The notes below the pieces were generated by a model. It saw only the letters and a program-made list of their open reading frames with translations, was not told the origin of the DNA and ran no database searches. A stretch of DNA of 64,000 nt from NCBI RefSeq assembly GCF_002777255.1, contig NZ_CP017634.1, positions 1,314,903 through 1,378,902 of the forward strand, written 5' to 3'. Below are positions 54,356-63,541 of the stretch, one piece after another. A program made the position numbers and the translations under genes. Every line of letters begins with the position of its first letter. Within the stretch, counting starts at the first letter, position 1. Origin of the DNA: Candidatus Formimonas warabiya. GTDB taxonomy: Bacteria; Bacillota; Dehalobacteriia; Dehalobacteriales; Dehalobacteriaceae.

Positions 54356-55240
54356 CTACACGCTATTCTCTCCGGCCAAACCGATGCCGATGGAACCGGG
54401 TCCGGAATGAGCTCCCACCACCGCCCCCAGCATCCCCCGGTAAATAGGGCCGTCAAAATCCAGCCCGGAACGCAGATATTGGATCATGAAGGATTCTTCC
54501 TCGGCGCAGAGGGCATTCTGGGTGCAGATCACCGGGTTGGACACCTGCTTCAGGCGGGTGCCCACTTCATTTACCATGGCGATCAAAGATTTTTTTCGGC
54601 CTCTTACCGCCTTCACCGGCCGCACCACCCCGTGCACAAATTCGCATACCGGTTTAATATTGAGAACTTGTCCCAGCAAAGCGGTCGCTCCCCCGATTCT
54701 TCCCCCTGCCTTCATATAAAAAAGGTTTTGCACCGTAAAAAGCGTGGTTACCAGGGGAACCATGGCTTTGATTCTGGTGCAGATATCGTCCCAGGATAAT
54801 TGGGCTTCATGAATCATCTGGGCAATTTTGATTTCCAGAGCCGCCTGACCGCAACTGCAGGTTTGGGAAGGAATCACTTCGATCTGCACATGCTTCCGCT
54901 CGGACAAATACCTGTCCCGGGCCAGCACGGCATTGCTGAAGCTGGCTGATAAAGCGGAGGAGATGGTGGTTACCAGTATCTTACGATAACCGTTCCGCCA
55001 GGCTTCCTCGAAAGCCTGCCCCCAATCATGCTCATTGGGTGCGGAGGTAGAGGGGGCCTGATCGGGGTGCCTCTCCATCTGCCGGTAAAAATCACCCGTA
55101 TCGCCGTCGGCATTTTCCCGAAAATATGTATTCCGGTCAAAAGAATAGTAAAAGGGGACTTCCCGGATCTGATATTGCTCCAGGATCTCCCGGGGCAGAT
55201 TCCCGGCCGAATCAACAAGTTGAGCAATCTTCTCAGTCAT
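54356..55240 (-). CDS. DegV-family fatty-acid-binding protein
   Basis: 294 residues after AAGGAGAT. The DegV fold: QLVDSAGNLPREILEQYQIREVPFYYSFD at the N-terminus, APSTSAPNEHDWGQAFEEAWRNGYRKILVTTISSALSASFSNA around the lipid head group, then RIGGATALLGQVLNIKPVCEF. Paralogues such as FakB bind a fatty acid for phosphorylation by FakA. No FakA gene is in the window. It converges with the diguanylate cyclase gene. Confidence 0.9.
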   Translation of the reverse strand: MTEKIAQLVDSAGNLPREILEQYQIREVPFYYSFDRNTYFRENADGDTGDFYRQMERHPDQAPSTSAPNEHDWGQAFEEAWRNGYRKILVTTISSALSASFSNAVLARDRYLSERKHVQIEVIPSQTCSCGQAALEIKIAQMIHEAQLSWDDICTRIKAMVPLVTTLFTVQNLFYMKAGGRIGGATALLGQVLNIKPVCEFVHGVVRPVKAVRGRKKSLIAMVNEVGTRLKQVSNPVICTQNALCAEEESFMIQYLRSGLDFDGPIYRGMLGAVVGAHSGPGSIGIGLAGENSV

Positions 55241-55561
55241 ATCGTATCTCCTTTGTCAAGCCTGCTCTTTTTATATTGCAGCACTGTATCATCCTAACAG
55301 TGTCCGTATCTCTAATATTTCCAACTTTGCCCAAAAACATAACTTGCGCCGATACGGCGCATTGCTATTCCTAATTCCTCTTTTTCTTCATGCACGAATA
55401 ATAATAGCTCCCAATATTTACACTAAAATGATTATTGGCAACTCCTTTACTTTACCGAAATTTTCTTTGATGCCCCCCACATCTTTCAACAGCTTTAAAC
55501 GTTGTTTTTTGGGGAAATATATGGTAGACTATTGATAGATAATTGATAGGAGGTTCCTATT
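55241..55561. other. Intergenic region without visible gene
   Basis: 321 bases between divergent genes. The right end holds the AGGAGG for the following antitoxin and a nearby TATGGTAGACTATTGATAG region that may contain its promoter. No RNA gene recognised. Confidence 0.5.
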
Positions 55562-55858
55562 ATGTTTAACAAATATCGAAGTCCTGGCGTGATGCTCGTT
55601 AAGCCGTCATCAGTTATTCGTTCGGATTACAAAACTTTTTCCCGGCTCTGTCACGAAGCAGATGATCCTATCATCATTACCAACAATGGCGAAAACGACC
55701 TTGTGGTTATGAGCCATGAAGCTTTTTGCCGTCGTGAAGCATGGATTCGTCTCCAAGTAAAGCTGGCATCGGCAGACAAACAGATTGCCGGAGGTGACCT
55801 TGTCGAGCATGACGAAGTGTTTTCCCGGCTGAGGGAGCGCGTTCATGGCGAAGTATAG
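55562..55858 (+). CDS. Phd/YefM-family antitoxin
   Basis: 98 residues after AGGAGG. Sequence VKPSSVIRSDYKTFSRLCHEADDPIIITNNGENDLVVMSHEAF is the Phd/YefM core. The C-terminal helix (LVEHDEVFSRLRERVHGEV) should bind the toxin. Its end overlaps the toxin start by 14 bases, a usual arrangement. Confidence 0.9.
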   Translation: MFNKYRSPGVMLVKPSSVIRSDYKTFSRLCHEADDPIIITNNGENDLVVMSHEAFCRREAWIRLQVKLASADKQIAGGDLVEHDEVFSRLRERVHGEV

Positions 55859-56177
55859 AATATGCTATACGCGGGATGCGGTAGATGATTTGGACAGCAT
55901 TTTCGATTATATTTCGGAAGACAACCGAATTGCTGCCGCTAACATGTTGGAACGAATTGAAAATTCAATTTTGAAACTGGCTGGTAATCCTCGTATGGGA
56001 AGCGTGCTCCCAGCGAATGATCTGTCGTTGGTCGAGCCAGGATATCGGCGTATTGTTGTGAACCCATATCTCATCTTCTATCGCATTGGCAAAGACGAAA
56101 TTTTCATTTCCCGTATACTACATTGCCGGCAGGATTGGATGAATCTCTTATTTGAAACCGGCTTTGAAAATGTTTAA
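55845..56177 (+). CDS. RelE/ParE-family toxin
   Basis: 110 residues starting inside the antitoxin gene. YRICYTRDAVDDLDSIFDYISEDNRIAAANMLERIENSILKLAGNPRMGS and YRRIVVNPYLIFYRIGKDEIFISRILHCRQDW follow the ParE/RelE order, with the final arginine-rich strand intact. Fourth toxin-antitoxin pair of the window. Confidence 0.9.
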   Translation: MAKYRICYTRDAVDDLDSIFDYISEDNRIAAANMLERIENSILKLAGNPRMGSVLPANDLSLVEPGYRRIVVNPYLIFYRIGKDEIFISRILHCRQDWMNLLFETGFENV

Positions 56178-56203
56178 CAAGCTGCTATCCTGACCCCTTA
56201 CCC

Positions 56204-58186
56204 TTAGCTTGTTTCCGCTCCTGCCACCAGCTTTTCGCCCGCTTTTTCCATCCCGGCCCACTGTCCGGCCGTTCCTTTATCTTCCGTATCCTCCAGGGGA
56301 GCGTGTCCCTTCGTCCGCTGAACCGGTGCTTTGGGAGCGGCAGCCCGCGCCTCCTTCTCTTTGAATTCCGGCAAAAGCTCCCGGATCATGAGCAGGGCAT
56401 CCCGTTCGTGCTGGGGCAGGGCTCCGTTGATAATGCGCCCGATAATCTTCTCCTCAATCAACTCGGGCAGAATATTCCCCCGTTTGGCCACAAAAATCCT
56501 TTTGTGCGTTGTCGCCGTAAGACCTTCCTCGGCAGTGAGCAATTCCTCGTATAATTTTTCTCCCGGCCTGGTCCCGGTAATCCGGATATCGATATCTTTT
56601 CCCGGCTCCAAACCGGACAATTCGATTAAGCTCCGGGCCAAATCCATGATTTTCACCGGTTCCCCCATATCCAGAACAAAGATTTCTCCCCCTTTGGCCA
56701 TGGCACCCGCCTGGATCACCAGCTGCACCGCCTCCGGAATGGTCATGAAAAAGCGCACCATGTCCGGGTGAGTAACGGTGACCGGTCCCCCCGCGGCAAT
56801 CTGCCTCTTGAACAAGGGAATGACGCTTCCCGTGCTGCCCAGTACATTGCCGAAACGGACCGCCACATAGCTGGTCTTGCTGATCATGTCCAGGTACTGG
56901 ATCACCATTTCCGCCAGCCGTTTGGACGCGCCCATAAAGCTGGTGGGATTGACCGCCTTGTCCGTAGAGATGAGGACAAATTTTTTCGTGCCGAACATAT
57001 CCGCCGCCTGGGCCGCGTGATAGGTGCCCATGACGTTATTCTTGATGGCATCCTCCGGGTTATATTCCATCATGGGCACATGTTTATGGGCGGCCGCATG
57101 GAATACCACCTGGGGGCGATAGGTTTTGAAGACCTGAAGCACCGACTTTCTGTCCCGGAGATCTTTCACCAAAGGAATCATATGTACCTGGGGACAAGTT
57201 TTTCTCAGCTCCAGATCGATTTCATAGACATTATTTTCACAGGAATCCAGCACCAAAAGGGTTTTGGGCTGATAGCGGCATATCTGCCGGCATAGTTCCG
57301 AGCCGATGGACCCGCCCCCGCCGGTGACCAGGACCACCTGGTTCCGGATATAGTGGGTGATGTCGTTCAAATCCACCTTGACCGGCTCCCGGCCCAGCAG
57401 GTCCTCCACTTCCACTTCCCGGATCTTATCCACTTTGACCGTGCCGTCAATCAAGTCATAAACTCCGGGGAGAATTTTCACCTTGGCCCCGGCTTCTTTG
57501 CAAATGTTCACGATCGCTCTTTTTTCTTTTCCGCTCGCAGACGGAATGGCGATAATGATTTCCTTTACCCGATGCTTTTCGACCAAACGGGGAATATCCC
57601 TCCTGGTGCCCAGGACGGATCTGCCCTGCACCATCATGTTCTGCTTGGAAACATCATCATCGATAAAACCGACGATCTCGATACCGCCATTGTAGTGGCT
57701 TTTTAATTCTTTCGCCACCAAAACCCCCGCATCCCCTGCGCCGGCGATGAGAACCCTCTTGCTCCCCTTGGCTCTCTTCAGGCCCAGGCCGTAATCCCGG
57801 AATAATCTCCAGGCAATCCGGGATCCCCCGATCAGGACGATGCGCAGAATGAACGTGAGGATGATCACGGACCGGGGCAGCGGGAATGTTTCGTTATTCA
57901 AAAAGTATCCCAAAAACACGTTCAGTATGCTGCCTAGGCTTACCGCCCCTACCACGGCAATCAATTCGCCGATGCTGGCATATTCCCAGGCCCGGCGGTA
58001 CAGTCCGAATATGTAAAATGAAACAATTAGAATTCCGGTAAACAGCGGGGCAAAATGAAAAAATGCGGCAAAATATGTCTGGGGCACCTCTCCGTCAAAC
58101 CGGATCAATAAAGCAAAAATGGTACTTAAATTCACCAAAATCGCATCAATAAGGATCAGAAACAGGGTACGTTGTTGAAAAACCAT
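56204..58186 (-). CDS. Membrane-anchored nucleoside-diphosphate-sugar epimerase/dehydratase (CapD/FlaA1/WbpM type)
   Basis: 660 residues from ATG 58186 with AAGAGGTG upstream (GTG 58198 possible). Four N-terminal transmembrane helices are followed by a CoA-binding-like Rossmann domain (KRVLIAGAGDAGVLVAKEL) and an SDR domain with VLVTGGGGSIGSELCRQI, FHAAAHKHVPMME, STDKAVNPTSFMGASKR and GTRPGEKLYEELLTAEE. The catalytic triad uses the MGASKR Lys and a Met in place of Tyr, as in the 4,6-dehydratases of this group. It makes UDP-4-keto-6-deoxy sugars for surface glycans. The C-terminal ~50 residues are Ala/Lys-rich and unconserved. Confidence 0.9.
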   Translation of the reverse strand: MVFQQRTLFLILIDAILVNLSTIFALLIRFDGEVPQTYFAAFFHFAPLFTGILIVSFYIFGLYRRAWEYASIGELIAVVGAVSLGSILNVFLGYFLNNETFPLPRSVIILTFILRIVLIGGSRIAWRLFRDYGLGLKRAKGSKRVLIAGAGDAGVLVAKELKSHYNGGIEIVGFIDDDVSKQNMMVQGRSVLGTRRDIPRLVEKHRVKEIIIAIPSASGKEKRAIVNICKEAGAKVKILPGVYDLIDGTVKVDKIREVEVEDLLGREPVKVDLNDITHYIRNQVVLVTGGGGSIGSELCRQICRYQPKTLLVLDSCENNVYEIDLELRKTCPQVHMIPLVKDLRDRKSVLQVFKTYRPQVVFHAAAHKHVPMMEYNPEDAIKNNVMGTYHAAQAADMFGTKKFVLISTDKAVNPTSFMGASKRLAEMVIQYLDMISKTSYVAVRFGNVLGSTGSVIPLFKRQIAAGGPVTVTHPDMVRFFMTIPEAVQLVIQAGAMAKGGEIFVLDMGEPVKIMDLARSLIELSGLEPGKDIDIRITGTRPGEKLYEELLTAEEGLTATTHKRIFVAKRGNILPELIEEKIIGRIINGALPQHERDALLMIRELLPEFKEKEARAAAPKAPVQRTKGHAPLEDTEDKGTAGQWAGMEKAGEKLVAGAETS

Positions 58187-58440
58187 GGAATAAAACACCT
58201 CTTAGAATTATGATTTTGCAGCCCAATAATAACCTGAATAAGATAATTCTGCAATCAGACCCTAAATTCCTCTGTTATAATTTTAAGTTTTGGTAAAAAA
58301 GATAAAAAGAAATCAATCTGCTGCATCAATTTCCCAAAAAACACCCTGGGAATTGAAATTAAATCCTGGATATCTATATTCTTCATGAAAATCCCAAATT
58401 CCTGTAAGAAAACGGTATTTTTGTGATAAAAGTCCTCCCC

Positions 58441-59562
58441 TTACACATAGTCCTGGATTTCTTGTGTTCCCATCCCGCCGGGTAAGCCAAAGGAGGAAAA
58501 GAAATGGGCATCCAGCGCACACAAAGCTTCGATATCCGCCAGCGCGAATCTTGCCCGGTTCAGGAAGTCTTCCCCCCTTTTTCTGTCTGAGACGATATAC
58601 TCCAGAGCTTTTCGCATGCCCGCCGGCTTCTCCCAGATGAACGCCTCATCCAAAGGTCCCGCCAGGCGCCATTTTTTTTGCCAGATCTGCTTTTGCAGCC
58701 GGGCAGCCCTTTCAGCATCCAGTCTGTTTAATTGGACGCACCGGTCCAAAAGGACTCCCAGAGGAACCTTCCACTCTTTCTTCACTGTCAAAAAATAGTC
58801 CGGCTTAGTTCTGATCATCTTATGCCTAAAACTGTCTTCCGGCAGCAAAAAGCTTCCGGCAAAGCGCCGGGCCTTACTTTCCATTTCCCACCGGCGCTCA
58901 TCATCTGCCCATTCTTCCGGTCCACTATGCCGGTGCAGCACAATATGGCCTAATTCCCGGGCCAGAGCAAAGCGCCCTTTCAAGGCAGAACCTCGATGCC
59001 GGTTCACTACCACAAAAGGATGCCCGTTCTGCATTTGAGAGTAAGCATCCACTTCCAGTCTATCCAGATTCATATTCAAAACATAAAATCCATTCGTCTC
59101 CAGCACTGCCGTCAGATCATCAATGGGGCCTAAACCCAGCCCCCAGTACCTCCGCAATAATCCTGTCTTTGCATCCACATCGGTATCAGGCGGAAAATCA
59201 GGCAGGTTGATATCTTTGGCCAAGGATTCTGAGGTACCCTCCATTTCATGAACCAGCTCATAGGCCCACTTCACGAGAATCCTGGCCAGTTCCTTCCCGC
59301 CTTGCTGCCCAGGCTTCAAGGGACTGAAGAATAAAGGGGCGGACCGGTCATATGTGGATAGATCCTCTTTCCCTAAAAAACTTCCCGGGATATTCATCAG
59401 CCTGATCAGCTTCTCCAGCACACAGAGAGACGGCTTGGCTCTTCCCTTCTCATGCTGCGAAATAGCTTGGTGGGATATATTGAGCTCATGGGCCAAGGCC
59501 TTAATCGTATACCCTCTAACGATGCGGATCTCAGTAAATCTTGACGCATTTATTCTCAACAC
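58441..59562 (-). CDS. XRE-HTH/ImmA-IrrE metallopeptidase-like protein with altered zinc motif
   Basis: 373 residues. An N-terminal helix-turn-helix (IRIVRGYTIKALAHELNISHQAISQHEKGRAKPS) is joined to an ImmA/IrrE domain. The zinc motif, usually HELGH, reads LARELGHIVLHR: the first His is Arg202, while Glu203 and His206 remain. The third ligand region (EMESKARRFAGSFLLPEDSF) is intact. Intact members cleave repressors of mobile elements or stress genes. Loss of one ligand suggests that it is a binding rather than proteolytic protein, or a defective copy. Confidence 0.88.
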   Translation of the reverse strand: MLRINASRFTEIRIVRGYTIKALAHELNISHQAISQHEKGRAKPSLCVLEKLIRLMNIPGSFLGKEDLSTYDRSAPLFFSPLKPGQQGGKELARILVKWAYELVHEMEGTSESLAKDINLPDFPPDTDVDAKTGLLRRYWGLGLGPIDDLTAVLETNGFYVLNMNLDRLEVDAYSQMQNGHPFVVVNRHRGSALKGRFALARELGHIVLHRHSGPEEWADDERRWEMESKARRFAGSFLLPEDSFRHKMIRTKPDYFLTVKKEWKVPLGVLLDRCVQLNRLDAERAARLQKQIWQKKWRLAGPLDEAFIWEKPAGMRKALEYIVSDRKRGEDFLNRARFALADIEALCALDAHFFSSFGLPGGMGTQEIQDYV

Positions 59563-59657
59563 CTAAACTCCGCACTCCAGTCCTCTGATATTCCTCTTGC
59601 TCCTTGACCATGGTTAGATCCTCTTCTACATCATCTGCAAAGCGTCCCCTTGCCGCC

Positions 59658-60188
59658 CTACTTTCTTAGCTTCCTGTTCACCGACCGGATTATTTTGACG
59701 ACGCCGGTCAGAAAGATGATGATGAGGGTGCCTGTCAAAGCGCCGGTGCCGTCAATAATCACATCGTTTAGGGAGGAGGTGCGGCCGACAAATTCCTGGT
59801 TAAACTCATCCAGTACGGCGATCACCACAGGTAGACTGACGCCCAATAAGAAACCTATCAGCATTTTCTTGGCATAAAGATAGCCAAAGGCAGCGGATAG
59901 CATGCCCAGCAAAAAATACATACCAAAATGGGCGCTCTTCCTGACTACGGCATTCGTTGATTGATACTTACTGAAGGGCCAGGTGTTTTTTAGCACGTGC
60001 TCCAGCTTCCCATAAAGGTGGGTGTCCGTGATGTCAAAGAGATCATTGACGGTTCTGAGCATTTTCACGGTCATTCCTGATTGGCTATAGGATCGCTCCG
60101 GCGGCTGGGAGGAAAAATAAAAGATCATGCCGGTCCACCCGATAAATAAAAGAAAAAGTATCATGCCTAATTTTTTTCTATGCATCAT
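59658..60188 (-). CDS. VanZ-family membrane protein
   Basis: 176 residues with four hydrophobic helices and VanZ signatures: FYFSSQPPERSYSQSG after TM1, NAVVRKSAHFGMYFLLGMLSAAFG and DEFNQEFVGRTSSLNDVIIDGTGALTG. VanZ proteins contribute to low-level glycopeptide or lipoglycopeptide tolerance in some species; the basis is unclear. It lies between the HTH/ImmA gene and polysaccharide genes. Confidence 0.9.
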   Translation of the reverse strand: MMHRKKLGMILFLLFIGWTGMIFYFSSQPPERSYSQSGMTVKMLRTVNDLFDITDTHLYGKLEHVLKNTWPFSKYQSTNAVVRKSAHFGMYFLLGMLSAAFGYLYAKKMLIGFLLGVSLPVVIAVLDEFNQEFVGRTSSLNDVIIDGTGALTGTLIIIFLTGVVKIIRSVNRKLRK

Positions 60189-60302
60189 TATTCCCGCTAC
60201 CTATCTCAGTCAGGATTACCTCCCTGTCTTCTTTTCGCCTAAAAATCATTTTCCTATTTCACTCTCAATTGTTCCAACCGCTCCCAGAAATTCACTGTTA
60301 CC

Positions 60303-60476
60303 TTACTCGCCATATTTAAAACTTTCCGCCCAGGAATCCTGCTTTTGATCCCAATATTCAATCAGCCTGTCATATTCCGCGATTTTTGCCTTATTCTTTG
60401 CCGATTCCAGCTGGTAGGCATATTCTCTGTAAAACTCATACTTTTCATATCCCTCAGGATCATCCTTTTTCAGATT
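60303..60476 (-). pseudogene. Truncated hypothetical coding remnant
   Basis: An open stretch of ~57 codons on the minus strand (ENLKKDDPEGYEKYEFYREY, later IEYWDQKQDSWAE, ending in stop at 60303) has strongly coding composition but begins immediately after an in-frame TAG and has no start codon. It looks like the 3' end of a lost gene, rich in Lys, Glu and Tyr. Family not recognised. Confidence 0.4.
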
Positions 60477-60657
60477 CTCCTACATATTGCCTGATTAAAT
60501 TGGAACAAGCGGCCCGGAATAGGATGAATCTACTAAAATCTTGACGTTAAATATAATATAAAATCAACGCTCATGTTTTTTAATTTAAATCCCTTTTTAT
60601 CTGGACTTCACATAAGAAAAACACAGAAATAAGATTATTAACCTTTAGGAGGCAAGT

Positions 60658-61653
60658 TTATCCTTCGTAGTTCTTCTCAAACCGCCAAGCATCTCGGCAC
60701 ATATCCACTAAATCTCGTTTAGCAGTCCAGCCCAATTCTCTCTCGGCCTTTGTAACATCAGCATAGCATTCGGAAATATCGCCTGGTCTCCTATCCGTTA
60801 GCTCATAAGGCAGATCTAAGCCATTTGCTTCCTTAAACGCCCTCACTAACTGCAATACGCTAATGCCATGACCAGTACCCAGATTATAGATATGCACACC
60901 TTTAGTGAGTTTATCCAATGCCGCCACATGTCCCTCCGCTAAATCCATTACATGAATATAATCTCGAACACCCGTGCCATCCACCGTTGGATAGTCACTA
61001 CCAAAAATACGCAACTTAGCTAACTTGCCTTTTGCTACCTGAGTAATATAAGGCATTAGATTGTTGGGAATACCGGTAGGAGCTTCACCAATCAATCCAC
61101 TCTCATGTGCTCCTACCGGATTAAAATAACGTAGTAATGCCACCAACCAGTCTGAATTTACTTTAGCAATATCGGTGAGAATCCGCTCACTCATAGCTTT
61201 TGTTTCGCCATAAGGATTCGAGGTAGGCAAAAGTTTCATGGTTTCTACAAATGGGACTGTATTCTCTCCATACACCGTAGCAGATGAACTAAATATAAAT
61301 CGATTTACTTTATATTTCTGACATGCTTTGGAGAGAACCATAGTACTGACAACATTGTTATAATAATATGCTAAGGGTTGTGATACTGATTCACCCACCG
61401 CTTTAAACCCGGCGAAATGGATAACACCGTCAATCGAGTGATTGCCAAAGACAGTATTGACCGCTACTTCATCAGTCACATCTATCTGGTAGAAAGTAAT
61501 TTCATTATTTGTTATCTGTTTTACTCGTTCAAGAGCCTTTGTCCTACTGTTGCAAAGATTATCTGCAACAATCACCGTATGCCCTGCTTCAAGCAAGGCA
61601 ACACAGGTATGTGAGCCAATATACCCGGCACCACCAGCTACTAATATATTCAT
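60658..61653 (-). CDS. galE: UDP-glucose 4-epimerase
   Basis: 331 residues after AAAGGAGCC. An extended SDR: NAD-binding ILVAGGAGYIGSHTCVAL, IHFAGFKAVGESVSQPLAYY, catalytic Ser/Tyr/Lys in FSSSATVYG and NPYGETKAMSE, and RYFNPVGAHESGLIGE, GVRDYIHVMDLAEGH. It interconverts UDP-glucose and UDP-galactose for surface glycans. It is part of the sugar-nucleotide region that continues with rfbB and rfbA. Confidence 0.95.
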   Translation of the reverse strand: MNILVAGGAGYIGSHTCVALLEAGHTVIVADNLCNSRTKALERVKQITNNEITFYQIDVTDEVAVNTVFGNHSIDGVIHFAGFKAVGESVSQPLAYYYNNVVSTMVLSKACQKYKVNRFIFSSSATVYGENTVPFVETMKLLPTSNPYGETKAMSERILTDIAKVNSDWLVALLRYFNPVGAHESGLIGEAPTGIPNNLMPYITQVAKGKLAKLRIFGSDYPTVDGTGVRDYIHVMDLAEGHVAALDKLTKGVHIYNLGTGHGISVLQLVRAFKEANGLDLPYELTDRRPGDISECYADVTKAERELGWTAKRDLVDMCRDAWRFEKNYEG

Positions 61654-61698
61654 TACATGGCTCCTTTTTGTTTAATTTTTGTTTGCACACGTGCTTGG

Positions 61699-61812
61699 AC
61701 TAGTACTCTGTAGAATCTTAAAATGTAATAAAACTTTCGCCATTTAGTCTAATTTTTTATAGATATAAATTCAAATGACATATTAAATTTTTAGTGTTTA
61801 CAGAGTACTAGT
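61699..61812. mobile_element. MITE-like element with perfect 14-bp terminal inverted repeats
   Basis: ACTAGTACTCTGTA at 61699-61712 is the exact reverse complement of TACAGAGTACTAGT at 61799-61812. The 86 AT-rich bases between have no coding frame. Size and ends fit a miniature inverted-repeat element, but a target-site duplication is not obvious. Confidence 0.55.
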
Positions 61813-62164
61813 AATTTGTCAAACTATAAACATATATAATGTATTATCTTATGGTATACTCTTTTTTGAATAGAGGTGTATATCATACACCAAATTAAGT
61901 ACCATGTCTGCCATTCAGAAAAAGAGCAAAAAAGTTTTATTTCTAAAGGAACCGCAACAGCCAAGTCTATTATGCATGCCAATTATTGCTGGCTGCCGAT
62001 GAGAATAGCCCCGATGGAAATAAAAGCGAGGATAGGATTGCTCAATTGTTCCATGTTCACAAACAAGCCGTTTACAACATTTAGCAAAAAGCACCCTTTC
62101 ATCTCCCTCAAAATATAAAATTCTAGGGATTCGACTTGAGATACTTGTTTAGTTCATCTTGTTT
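61813..62164. other. AT-rich stretch, no convincing gene
   Basis: About 350 bases between the MITE-like element and the transposase remnant. A plus-strand frame at 61876-62118 has no ribosome binding site and no recognisable sequence, and may be part of decayed insertion sequences. Confidence 0.4.
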
Positions 62165-62480
62165 TTAAACTAACTGAACCTTCACCCCTAGGTTTTCAAA
62201 CGTTTTAATGTATCTTCTGATGGTGATTTGTATTTTTGTATCATCAATATAGTTGGCACCTAAATGTCGATATCTTTAGTGTGTTTTAAGTAAATGGTAG
62301 ATAGAAGCCAATATGGAATATCTTTGCAGATACTGCAGCATGATTCTTTCCTCGCCCAGCGGCAAGACGATGATATTTAGCAGCTAAATACGTATTTCGT
62401 GTATGAGATGCAGCATTTGCTGATTCTACTAAAGCTGTTCACAATGCTTTATTCCCTTGGGTGGTCGTGTTGTCCATCAT
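62165..62480 (-). pseudogene. IS110-family transposase remnant (C-terminal part)
   Basis: The minus strand, with stops and at least one frame change, encodes GNKAL-stop-TALVESANAASHTRNT, YLAAKYHRLAAGRGKNHAAV, a stop, and YRHLGANYIDDTKIQITIRR. This is the conserved C-terminal order of IS110/IS1111 transposases (GNKxLRxALVEAA, YxxLGxxYFD). The catalytic DEDD part and the element ends are missing. Confidence 0.75.
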
Positions 62481-63541
62481 AAACAACAAGCAGTAGCACA
62501 GCCATAATTTTTTTCATAAAACTCCAGATACTCACCTGAAATAACACTACTAATCCAGTCTGCATTATCCAAATACCAATTTATGGTTATTTCTATTCCT
62601 TCTTCAAACATTATTTGTGGTTTCCACCCTAGATCTTCTTTGATTTTAGTAGGATCTATCCCATATCTTTTATCATGACCAGGTCTGTCTTTTACATATC
62701 TGATTAGGCCTTCATTTATTTCTTTATCTCCTGTTTTTTCTCTTAACTTTCTTAATATTTTTTTAACTATTTCTATGTTTTCTTGTTCATTATGTCCACC
62801 TATGTTATAAACCTCTCCGCTTTTGGCCTTATGAAAAACCATATCAATTGCTCTACAATGGTCTATTACATATAACCAATCTCTTATCTGTTTTCCATCC
62901 CCATATACTGGTAATACTTTATGAATTAATGCATTGTTTATAATTAAGGGAATTAATTTTTCTGGAAATTGATATGGGCCATAATTGTTTGAACATCTTG
63001 TAATGTTAATATTTAATCCGAAAGTAGCATGATATGCTTGTACTATTAAATCAGCACTTGCTTTACTTGCTGAATATGGCGAGTGCGGGTTAAGCGGTGT
63101 TTTTTCGGTGAAAAATCCTGTCGCTCCCAATGCCCCATAGACTTCATCAGTTGAAACCTGTAAAAACTTCATGTTTTTGCTTTCGTCATAGTTCTTCTTA
63201 AAAACATCTAAAAGTATTTGGGTTCCAAGCACATTAGTTTTTAAGAAAATATGTGGGTTATGAATTGACCTATCTACGTGACTTTCTGCAGCAAAATTAA
63301 TAATTCCGTATATTTGATTCTCGTTAAATATATTTTTAATTAATTCGGTATCACATATGTCTCCTTTAATAAATCTAAATCTTTTTTTCTCTGTTTCTGT
63401 TAACCTAGAAAGGTTGTTAATATTTCCTGCATATGTTAAGCTATCCAAACCTATTATTTTTGAATCTTTATGCTGTTTTAAATAATAATATACAAAATTA
63501 CTTCCTATGAATCCGGCTACTCCTGTTACTAATAAAATCAT
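62477..63541 (-). CDS. rfbB: dTDP-glucose 4,6-dehydratase
   Basis: 354 residues. Extended SDR with [32 protein letters not shown], the active-site STDEVYG with Asp-Glu, [12 protein letters not shown] and [14 protein letters not shown]. It forms dTDP-4-keto-6-deoxyglucose for rhamnose or other deoxysugars. Its start overlaps the rfbA stop as ATGA. The last residues ([10 protein letters not shown]) extend past the usual end and run up against the IS110 remnant. Confidence 0.94.
   Translation of the reverse strand: MILLVTGVAGFIGSNFVYYYLKQHKDSKIIGLDSLTYAGNINNLSRLTETEKKRFRFIKGDICDTELIKNIFNENQIYGIINFAAESHVDRSIHNPHIFLKTNVLGTQILLDVFKKNYDESKNMKFLQVSTDEVYGALGATGFFTEKTPLNPHSPYSASKASADLIVQAYHATFGLNINITRCSNNYGPYQFPEKLIPLIINNALIHKVLPVYGDGKQIRDWLYVIDHCRAIDMVFHKAKSGEVYNIGGHNEQENIEIVKKILRKLREKTGDKEINEGLIRYVKDRPGHDKRYGIDPTKIKEDLGWKPQIMFEEGIEITINWYLDNADWISSVISGEYLEFYEKNYGCATACCL

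Noticed and set aside
61876..62118. 80-residue plus-strand ORF
   Set aside because: No ribosome binding site, no recognised motif, and location among insertion-sequence debris.
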